From Isoetes taiwanensis (lineage: Eukaryota > Streptophyta > Lycopodiopsida > Isoetales > Isoetaceae), in contig JAJEKV010000066.1 of NCBI GenBank assembly GCA_021234155.1, positions 4,237,333-4,301,332 of the forward strand: a stretch of DNA of 64,000 bases, read 5' to 3'. The position numbers and the translations under genes were made by a program. The notes under the pieces were generated by a model, which was not told the origin of the DNA, ran no database searches, and saw only the letters and a program-made list of their open reading frames with translations. Below, piece by piece: positions 21,963 to 33,009 of this stretch. Position 1 is the first letter of the stretch. The number at the start of each line of letters is the position of its first letter.

Positions 21963-22192
21963 CCCTTATGAGGACCAAATGAGACCCCGAATTTCTTCTA
22001 ATGGCCGCAGAACATGATTTGCTGCTGAAGAACACGATTTGCTGCTGAAGAACATGATTTGATGCTGAAGAACACGATTTGCGTCTGAAGAACACGATTT
22101 GATGCTGCTGAAGAACATGATTCGATGCTGAAAAACATGATTCGATGCTGAAGAACACGAGCTTGCTCTGATTCCCCAACTTCCATATTGTA
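21963..22192. repeat. Right terminal and subterminal region of the DNA transposon
   Basis: Read inward from the right, CAATATGGAAGTTGGGG is followed by about seven tandem copies of a ~20-bp unit (GAACACGATTTGCTGCTGAA on the plus strand, 22010-22160), then the conserved block CATTAGAAGAAATTCGGGGT. The array differs in sequence from the left one but has the same position. Confidence 0.75.
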
Positions 22193-22306
22193 GGGGAAGG
22201 GAAGCAGGGGCTCCCCTTCCGTAAAATGCGGCCGGACCAGCTCCCGGCCGCCGTGGGCGCGGCCCCTCGCCGATTTTTGCTAAGGGGAGCCCCCGCCCTT
22301 CCCCTA
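22191..22306. mobile_element. GC-rich Stowaway-like MITE inserted in the transposon end
   Basis: GGGGAAGGG...CCCTTCCCC arms (22193-22304) are flanked by TA on each side (22191-22192 and 22305-22306), as for mariner/Stowaway insertions. The arms extend to about 27 bp, including GGGGCTCCCCTT. The interior is about 80% G+C, in sharp contrast to the surrounding AT-rich DNA. With it removed, the target reads GATATTGTATACAATATGG, itself a palindrome and part of the transposon terminus. Confidence 0.65.
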
Positions 22307-22319
22307 TACAATATCATAA

Positions 22320-23365
22320 TAGGATCATTTTTATTTGGGTGGTGTATGTTTCTGCTGCCATATGGCCTATCCCAATATTAAGGAATGATAGTTGGGTTAG
22401 CAAATTCCCATTACTGGTTTAACATGTAACTTTAATAGGTACTCGTCATAGGGATATAATTGGACATAACTTACCAATACCTCGGTCTGCATAAAATAGA
22501 GATGTCACATATCAGAAACAAAATCTTGCATATCTTTCCCACATAAATGTCCGGCAATATGAGGCCACAATTTTTGAAAACCCAGCATTTTAGATTAATT
22601 ATATGGTATTACCTCGCTTTGGCTGGCGCAATCTGGTCGTGATGATTCCAAATGTCCTATGAACAGGCATGTATACAGTCGAGCATAGCCATAGCAATCC
22701 CTTGGCGCAGACCCCCTGTACCTATTTTTAATCTTGTAGCCATCGTTGTGATGCATTTCTTGATCCGGTCGCAGCTACACTGGAAAAACCTCATGACAGG
22801 CTTACTCGATTCATATTTTCATTTTCATGCATGTGACAAATCTAAAAATTTTTAATTTCCCCCATGACAAAACCTACTGTTTGTAACACGCGACATGTGC
22901 CAATGAGTTGCCAAAACGTGGTGATGATATGGCAAAAGTGGCGTGATGATTCGACAAGTGTTATTTTTGCAATTTTTACGAGATGAATGGGAAAATGGAA
23001 ATTTGCAAAAGTTGACAATGAATGTGATGATGTGGCACTCCAAGTGGTGACATATTATGCCAAGTAAGCAAGGCCAACCAAAAATAAAGTATAACCTTGG
23101 TTTTCCATGGGGTGGTGTGGCGTGTTTGGACGGCATGGCAAGATATGGATGATGTGGACATGATGACTAAGCATTTTTGCAAAAAATGGGACAACTTTTA
23201 ACGTTCCATAAAGGAATTGACAAGGGAATTTATGGGACTAAAAAAAACCTACTCATCTCACTCAAAAAAACCCTTTTTCCAAAAATTGGCCTAGCCATTT
23301 TCTTTATATAAAATGCTTAGCCACCAAATCATATTTCATCCTTAAGGGAAAAAAAATCAATTGAA
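22320..23365. other. No gene recognised
   Basis: AT-rich sequence with several loose copies of GTGATGATGTGGCA-like words between 22918 and 23165, but no clear unit. No domain or element end seen. Confidence 0.4.
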
Positions 23366-23369
23366 AGAC

Positions 23370-23848
23370 CCCAGTGGCATGTTTGAGCCTACCCTAGTGG
23401 CATATTGGAGCCACTATATGGCATGTTTGACCCTAGGGGCAATGCTTGAGCCTAGGTGGCATGTTTGAGAATAGGTGGCATGTTTGAGCCTATGCGGTAT
23501 GTTTGAGCAAAGGTTCCATGTTTGAGCCTACGTGGCATAGTTTGAGCATAGGTGATATGTTTGAGACTATGTGGCATGTTTGATGCCTATATGGCGTGCT
23601 TCAACCAAGATAGCATGTCATGTTTGTATCAAGGTGGCATGCTTGAGCCTATGTAGCACGTTTGAGCCAAGGTGGTATGTTTGAACCTATATGGCATGTT
23701 CGAGTCTGTTATGTTTGAGCCAAGGTGGCATGTTTGAGCCTATGTTAGATGGTATGTTTGAACCTATGTGGCATGTTCGAGTCACGTGTCATGTTTGAGC
23801 CAAGGTGGCATGTTCGAGCCTACGGGCATGTTTGAGCCTAGAGCCAAC
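23370..23848. repeat. Minisatellite, ~20-25-bp units (GGCATGTTTGAGCCTA)
   Basis: About 20 degenerate copies of GGTGGCATGTTTGAGCCTATGT, with variants such as GTATGTTTGAACC and CATGTTCGAGTC. Units vary in length, so the frame is lost repeatedly. It starts after an AT-rich stretch and ends near 23848. Confidence 0.9.
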
Positions 23849-23849
23849 A

Positions 23850-25220
23850 AGGTAAGACGACCAGGCAGCATCTTGCAGGCAACACCTAGACCGATTGACT
23901 ATGAGCATGTTGGCCATGAGCTCTTTTGGCGCGTTTTAAAAAAGCAGCAGTTTCATGCCCACGAAACTTGATCCCTAGGGTAATATCGATGTTCTGAGTC
24001 CATTGACAGAGCCAACCTACAGTTTCGGAGTGAGTGAGTTGCCCGTCCATCGTCAGGGCATTCTGGGGAGGATGTTTGGGGCAAGTTTCTTCCGAGGTGT
24101 TTTAAGGATCTGTCTTTTGGCATCAAGACCCTCCCTCTACACGATGACACGATGCAAAACCCTGGTCGAATCTGATGCATGCAAGGGTGCCATGACACCT
24201 AGCCCCTATCCGGGCAGCCTGTTGTTGGGCACCCGAACTGGCACCCTTATTCAAGTTAAACTACACAAAGACTTTACATGGCTGTCTCACCAGAAGGGGA
24301 GAGGCTAGATCTCAGGAGACGGATCTCAAAAAAAATTTCGATGCAGTCTTTCCTGGTAGTGTGACGCTCTTAGAATCTATATGATGCTCCCATCATACAA
24401 ATACGGGGAATTCCCCTCTCGTGGCAACTACATCACCATGGCAAGGCCTCCGTCGAACTCGGACCACTTGGGATGGCCAAGTGTCTGGGTGAAGGACACT
24501 GAGATGTTATTCGTCCCACGTCCTCTATGGGAATCCTATACAGCGGAAGTATACATACATGTTGGCACCTAGTAGTCATACACAAATAATATACCACCAC
24601 GAAGGGTGGTCCATCCATCATCATGTAAATAACAATATAAGGACAAGATAACATATGCAATATACCATAAATAAGGGTTAACCCCGAGCTCAGACCCTAG
24701 GGGGTCGACTGATGGTCAAGGCCTCCAGATAACATCAGACAGAGATATACCATGGCATTGGCTGGCATAGAACAATGGCTAGAGTAGTCCACTCCATTCG
24801 CCCCTCCTGTGCAAAATTTGCAGATAGGCTGAAACATGCTATGGCGTGATTGTAGCCTTTCGGAGACGCAATGGAATCACCTTATGAGACTACTCCAGGT
24901 TGCATCTCCCCGGTCCGATGAGGCAGGTTAGACCCTCCCCGGGCCTAATGGATCCCTGGGCGTGCTAGAGGATATGTGCCACATCAGCACCCCCTGCATC
25001 TGTACCCGACTTACCCCCCTAAATCGAAAGGCCGGCTCACCGCGCCCGTTCGAGCCCAGGACATCCCTATAGGCACGTACCTTGCGACCCAGGGGAGTGT
25101 CAGACCCATGCTGACACTCCCATGCCCGGCCCCTTCAGTGACCGACTATAAGCATATCACACTATAGGAATCCTGTAGCCACGCTAGGCAGGATCCCATC
25201 CCCGTTTCACCATCAATCGG
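23850..25220. other. Probable decayed element sequence, unidentified
   Basis: This stretch is less AT-rich than its surroundings, with only short ORFs on both strands. It lies between the minisatellite and Gypsy pol remains of minus orientation, so it could be downstream Gypsy sequence. I see no LTR end, primer site or motif that proves it. Confidence 0.3.
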
Positions 25221-25224
25221 ATGA

Positions 25225-25915
25225 CCAAAGGATGCCTGGAGTGAGCATCAGCAATAATGTTATGCTTGTTGGCTTATATACTACTTCAAAATCATACTCT
25301 TCTAGAAATTCCATCCATCGTCATTGTCTAAGATTGAGATGGATTTGCGTGAAGATATATTGAAGACTTTGGTGATCTATATCCAACTGGAATCATCTTC
25401 CAAGCATGTAATGTCGCCATATACGCAAGGCATACACAACTGCAAGTAATTCCTGGTCATGCATGGGGTTTGTTGTTCTGCATTATTCATCTTTCTAGAA
25501 TCATATGCGATTACCCTATCTTCTTGCATTAATATTCCGCCTGTAGCGATCTTACTGGCGTCTGTGGCAACCCACTTATCCTTGTGAGGATCTAGCAAGG
25601 TAAGAACTGGAGCAGTTGTCAAGGCATCCTTCAATGATTGAAATTTGGCCTGGACTTTCTCCTTCCAATGTGCCATTCAATCCCTAACCTTCTCATATTT
25701 TGTAAGGTCTATAAGAGGCGCTGCCAGCTTGGTGAAGACCTTAACAAATTTCCGCCAAACCTAGAAAACTGCGGACCTCCGACACATTCTTTGGCACAGG
25801 CCAATCTTTCACTGCCTCAATCTTGGCTGGATCCATTGATTTAGATTCATACCTTGATGTCCTAAATAATCAACCTTGGTGGTTGCAAACCTGCACTTGG
25901 AAAACTTAGCATAAT
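25225..25915 (-). pseudogene. Ty3/Gypsy RT-RNase H fragment
   Basis: Read from 25915 leftward in shifting frames, it gives [18 protein letters not shown], then [25 protein letters not shown] and the RNase H part. The RNase H part includes LTTAPVLTLLDPHKDKWVAT, DASKIATGGILMQ and VIAYDSRKMNNAEQQ. It ends near 25225 with WMEFLEEYDFEV and NKHNIIADA. These are the connected RT C-terminus and RNase H domain of plant Gypsy elements, which copy element RNA. The two catalytic Asp-bearing RT motifs and the integrase are missing, and stops and frameshifts are frequent, so this is an old remnant. It abuts L1-type LINE sequence of the same orientation at about 25930. Confidence 0.85.
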
Positions 25916-25949
25916 CAGAAAAGCGACGGCCATGTCTATAGTTATTCTA

Positions 25950-26545
25950 TCTATAGTGTTTATCTGTGAGCCAGTTTTGCACATAGCAGTTTCCTCTGTC
26001 TCCTTGTCTTTGATCTTAGTTCCAGTAGTAACATGGATGCCAATTGGAATCCCCCACAACTTGATGGCATGTCCATGGGCAAGTAATTTCCATAGATAAT
26101 AACAGATGGCGAAGTTGGAGTATCCAATGTCCATAAAGCTATACATTTTTACCACCCCACAAGGACACCGGAAGCCAATGAGAAAGTGTCTAAGAGTAAT
26201 TTGGCAGCCGCTAGATTCTCAGCATTAGCGATCAGGAAGAGGAACGTGTCATCTGCATATTGATTGCAAACCTCTTATGTGTCATCCTCCATTGCAAGAC
26301 CATGGAGAAGTCCCTCTGAGGTTGCAATGGTGAATAACTGCGACAAAGCCTCTACGACAATTGTGAAGAGAAATGATGCTAAAGGGTATCCCTGGCGAAT
26401 ACCACGACCAAGTGAGAAGGCGTCTGACGGCTCACCATGGAACATAACAACCGCCCGAGCAGAGACATGCAGCTTCATAATGTCTGATGTGAATTGTTCC
26501 CTAAATCCCAGTCTTAGCGTACATCGACGCATGAATTCTCAGCAG
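25950..26545 (-). pseudogene. L1-type LINE reverse transcriptase fragment
   Basis: Three motifs of plant L1 reverse transcriptase appear in order on the minus strand. GRGIRQGYPLASFLFTIVVE lies at about 26430-26370 and NQYADDTFLFLIANAENL (catalytic YADD) near 26265-26210. AIKLWGIPIG lies near 26070. Target-primed reverse transcription by this enzyme inserts LINE copies. The fragment is short and interrupted by stops, and its left side joins a Gypsy remnant. Sequence to the right (26545-26740) is open in places but not recognisable. Confidence 0.8.
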
Positions 26546-26549
26546 ACTC

Positions 26550-27475
26550 TCGGCCCCACTGTTTGGCAAAACCTTTGACTGCCGCAATTGCATCTACTAT
26601 GCCAGTCATGCCTCGACGTCGGCTGAAGGCATTTGTCCAAGTGTTCTTGCAGCCTTCTTGAAAGTCAGCATCCTTCAAGAACTTTACATTCAAGCGAAAA
26701 CATGTCCATCCAGGCCGTCGCTACTGCAAAGGCTCATCTGAAAGGAATTGCGGATGGTGGTGTTTTATTGTCATATTAGCCCTGAGGGTTCTATGACCAT
26801 ACACGCATGGTATGAGCAAAGCTTTAAAGACCAATAATGAAAATAGAACCATACTATTCTGGTGTCTATCTTTGTGTCCAGTCCACTATTCTAGAATCTT
26901 GATGCCCCCAGCTGTGGCAGAGCCACACTGTCCTGGTGCCCAAAATAGGTGACGAGTGCTAGCAGAGCCACACAATCCTGGTACCTTGTAGTGATGTCTT
27001 AGCGCCGAAGAGCCGCATTGCCCTAGAATTTTTGAACTTTAGGTAATATATGGATGATGTGGAAACTTTAATGACTAGGATGATGATGTCATCAATTTGG
27101 TGTTGTGTATGAATGATGTGGATGTCTCTCAATGGCGACAAAGCCCATGATCCTGATATCCGTGTCAAATGCCAAATGCTAATTTTTTCTGGTGTTCCAA
27201 TGGTGATAGGAACGTACTAACCTGGTATCCATCAGTGATTCGCTTGCTATCAGGATTGAACAAACTCGGTCTAAAGGGTTTTTGAGGATATACCATACTA
27301 GGCTGGCATAATGATTTGTGATAACTATCGCTTCATTAAATAAAGAATGAGCAACAAGAAGTTGGTTTCAAGATGATGACATCTTGTTTTGAATGTTAAA
27401 TCTTTAACTCACATTTTGTTATTTATCTCTAATTGGTATGTGTGTGCACGGATGTATCAATACATTCAGATTCGA
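26550..27475. other. No gene recognised
   Basis: Only short ORFs. Words such as CTAGCAGAGCCACAC recur loosely between 26880 and 27020 without a clear repeat unit. Confidence 0.4.
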
Positions 27476-27479
27476 TAAG

Positions 27480-28018
27480 CTAAATATAAAAGAAATTCTA
27501 TCCTCTTCGGATTTGTTTTTGACAATCCCAAGGGGAACCAGGAGTCGCAGTGTCGAACTAGCAGAAAGGAGCAGGCTGCCTCAGTATCTTCTATTACCAG
27601 GAGCATGAACTTGCGTATTATAGGGGTTGCAGAGACAGAAGATGATGCCCATTCTGATGTGGATGCAGCTTTGCATTTTTTCACTGATGTCATGCATGTG
27701 AAGGTTGGTGGAGTTGTCTCCGCTACTAGGGTGAGAGCGGCAAGACCTGATCGTCCTCGCCATCTTTTGGTTCAGTTTCAAGACACTCTTAGTCGCTTAC
27801 ATGTTCTTCAGGGTGAAAACCATCTCAGAGTCAGAGGGCTAGTTTCTCAGTACAGGAGGACCTCTCCCCTCTTCAATTGTGTAACCGTAAGGAGGAGCTC
27901 TGCAAGGTGAAGGCAGCCCGCATGCAAAAGAAACGGGCAGTGAACAGGGGAGGCACAACAATTATTCTAGACCAATGGGCTTCCTATCCTTGGACTGGCT
28001 ATGTTTAGATAATTTTAG
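27480..28018 (+). pseudogene. LINE ORF1 C-terminal part
   Basis: From about 27600 the frame reads NLRIIGVAETEDDAHSDVDA, then VGGVVSATRV, RPDRPRHLLVQFQDTLSRLHV, and, after a frameshift near 27880, RKEELCKVKAARMQKKRAVN, ending LDQWASYPWTGYV and TAG at 28016-28018. This is the RRM-like and C-terminal domain of LINE ORF1 protein (..N..I.GIPE...; RP.LV.F). It chaperones the element RNA. No endonuclease or reverse transcriptase follows: about 230 bp of untranslated sequence leads directly into a (GAATA)n tail. The remnant is therefore either internally deleted or an ORF1-only derivative. Confidence 0.7.
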
Positions 28019-28214
28019 AAGCACAAAATTACCACTAGCATTAGCATTATCTTCTTCTTGGTAGTCTTTTAATATTTGGTTATTGTGTTTGGTGATGGGG
28101 CCTAGTCCCCAGGTTTTAGATGGGTTGTTACCCTTGCATGTGCCATCCCATAACCCGTTGGATTCCCGTGGACGTAAAAATTCATCTTCTTATCTTATGT
28201 TATCCTATTGTTAC

Positions 28215-28280
28215 AAGCTAATAAATTCTATTCTATTGTTGCTAACAATAGAATAGAATAGAATAGAATAGAATAGAATA
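28215..28280 (+). repeat. (GAATA)n LINE tail with hairpin
   Basis: Six to seven GAATA units (about 28247-28280) follow a hairpin TTCTATTCTATTGTT-GCT-AACAATAGAATAGAA whose right arm is the start of the array. It is the probable 3' end of the LINE remnant at 27480. Confidence 0.75.
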
Positions 28281-28284
28281 CATT

Positions 28285-31030
<2,746 letters not shown>

Positions 31031-31878
31031 AAGGGAAAAAATTCTCGGCAAAAAACTGCAACAAAAAATTGATCGGAGCAAGGGTGTATTATAGGAGATA
31101 TGAGCGATTGATGGGCAGGATGAATTGGACTGGAGAATTCAATCTGCAAAGGATTCGCAAGGCCATGGAACGCACATTCTTCGATCGCTGCAGGTAGATT
31201 TGAATGCAAGTTTTTTTTGGATTGGCCGCCGGTGTAGCGCAGGGTATGGCGCCTAAATAGCCCGAATCGCTGTGTACAAAGTTTGCTGGGCAGAATGCCC
31301 TGCCTCAGATCCTTCCCTGATCCCTGCCGTAGTTTCTCCGGGTTTCGGCCAAAAATTCCCCTTTCTCGATCCATCTTCTTCGCCCATTCCTGATAAATCA
31401 TCTCGCTGCTTGCCCGGATTTTAAATCTTGATCTAGTGCAGTTGCAGATCACGTGAAAACCGTTTAACAGGCACTTCTAATGAGGTTCTCTACTATAAGA
31501 AAAATCAGCCGCAATGGGCCTTTATACAACTTCGGATACTGCTGGAAATAATAGTCTCTCATCATTGTCACTTGAGCTTCAAGGAAAAACCTCACCTTGG
31601 CTGTTATAATATTAGTGCATTTCAGGAACAGATATGGAAGAAGTTGTAGCGGCTGCAGCTGCAGCTTTCCTTGCGGCATTTTTTGCTCGAAGCCTTTGCT
31701 TTGCTCTGCAGGCTCGTCACACAAAGGGCTCTAGATAAGAAATGGTACTGAAGGAATTGAACATTTGACGGAGATAGAATTGATGCAGTTCACAGTTTAT
31801 TGAATCTGCATTAGCTGCAAGCATGACTGGAATATCTTATATACAACACAAGGTGGCCTTTGCACTGGACTGGACAAA

Positions 31879-31920
31879 AGAAATGTTCGCGGCGGCCTTG
31901 GCCACCGCGATAAATTTCTT
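31879..31920 (-). repeat. GC-rich near-palindromic motif shared with 47396-47435
   Basis: On the minus strand it reads AGAAATTTATCGCGGTGGCC and then AAGGCCGCCGCGAACATTTC. The same sequence with about four changes occurs on the plus strand at 47396-47435. Its GGTGGCC-AA-GGCCGCC core is palindromic. It resembles the subterminal GC words of CACTA-type elements, but no CACTA end is beside it. Confidence 0.7.
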
Positions 31921-32026
31921 GTACAAGTTAATATAATGGCCTTCCAAACCCATTATCTATTAACAGTTATTTCACATCGGCTTTTTTGTCAGGATGTATA
32001 TTGTTTGATCAGAGATTCATGTGGAG

Positions 32027-32061
32027 TAATGGTTTAGCTGGGGTCCCCAGCTAAACCATTA
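32027..32061. repeat. Perfect 35-nt palindrome
   Basis: Two exact 17-base arms (TAATGGTTTAGCTGGGG and its complement) face each other across a single T at 32044. Confidence 0.95.
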
Positions 32062-32824
32062 TGCATTTTTTTCATACGTATTATTTTGGAGAACCTGCCC
32101 TTTGAACCATTGGTAACTTAATGTCAATTCTTAGTACATTTGTATATGTCAACACATGTAATACCATATAGAAATAAAGGAAAATGACCAATATAACATG
32201 TGCACTTTAGGTCGGATTTCCCCTAATGGCAGTGGCAATATTCATTTAAAATAGAAGCCAATAAGAAATCCCCACGTCACATTCTGTCATTCATCCCTCT
32301 TTCTATTAGTTGTGGTAGCTGCATTGCATAACTGGCATTATTTTTGTTGTTGCCGTGGAATTTTCATGCTTTCAGCCAATATTATTGGGTAGAATAAAAT
32401 TTCAACGACGATAGGAAGAATGCACGGTTAAAAATAGCTAAAAATCAGTGGTTCTGTGGTTGGCATATTGCAAGTCTTTAAAGTAGAAAATGCCGGCAAT
32501 TTCAAAAAAGCTTATATTACCGCCGGGAAACTATGAGGTCACGTCATTTTGAAATCCGAGCTTAGGTAAATACACCTAGTGGAAATCGTTAGTGGAAATT
32601 CGAGCTTAGGTAAATACACCTAAATTCCTATTCAAAAAACTACATGCTTAAAGTGTGAAAACAAAATCAACTAGTCTAAGATCAAATATGAAGGTCATCA
32701 ACGGCTATGATTGTGATCTACTGCTCTCTATGGCAAAAAGGCAGGAAGCGACTTGAAAGGGATTCCTTAATCCGATTGCTCTATTTTTTTGTAGCCGCTC
32801 AGTTCGAGGATTTTTGTTGCCAGA

Positions 32825-32920
32825 GATGGATTTCATTGCCACCTCTAACCAGAGATGGATTCTTCTATTTCGTTTGTTCTTCATTGTTTTTCTGCTTCTT
32901 TCAGGTGCCCCAGCTGCAGA
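32825..32920 (+). CDS. Possible first exon with signal peptide
   Basis: An ATG at 32825 opens MDFIATSNQRWILLFRLFFI, then VFLLLSGAPAAER. This has a short polar start, a hydrophobic core and small residues at a plausible cleavage site (GAPAA). GTATGT, a plant-like donor, follows directly. It could be the first exon of a secreted or membrane protein. I found no convincing downstream exon within several kilobases, so it may be a gene relic or chance. Confidence 0.3.
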
Positions 32921-33009
32921 GAGGTATGTTTCATTTGCTTCTCCTTATTGTATCATGTCTTTTTGTTTCCTTTCACAGCTCCTTCTATTTCTTTCATTGA
33001 ACTGAAATG

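Larger units (their letters stand above)
14010..22308. mobile_element. Large DNA transposon with convergent accessory gene and RNase-H-fold transposase gene
   Basis: The two ends match as inverted repeats in two blocks. The outer block TACAATATGGAAGTTGGG is at 14010-14027 and, inverted, at 22176-22192. The inner block (about 40 bp; core GGGGTCTCATTT.GTCCT) is at 14289-14330 and, inverted, at 21963-22003. Different subterminal tandem repeats lie between the two blocks at each end. Inside, a plus-strand spliced gene (14793-15959) faces a minus-strand spliced gene (21424 to about 18160). The latter has the layout of a DDE/RNase-H-fold transposase. The size and gene content suit an autonomous element that has since acquired frameshifts. 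CATAAT occurs in both outer flanks (14000-14005 and 22314-22319), but I cannot prove that it is a target duplication. Superfamily membership is unknown to me; the layout recalls KDZ/Zisupton-like elements. Confidence 0.7.
31035..32700. other. No gene supported
   Basis: A small plus-strand frame at about 31634-31738 reads MEEVVAAAAAAFLAAFF and on to a stop; I cannot assign it. Two structural features are listed separately: a 40-bp GC-rich motif at 31879 and a palindrome at 32027. Otherwise the sequence is AT-rich. Confidence 0.4.

Noticed and set aside
23370-23848. CRISPR-like repeated units
   Set aside because: Units are contiguous, variable in length and without unique spacers, and the DNA is a plant nuclear genome; it is a minisatellite.
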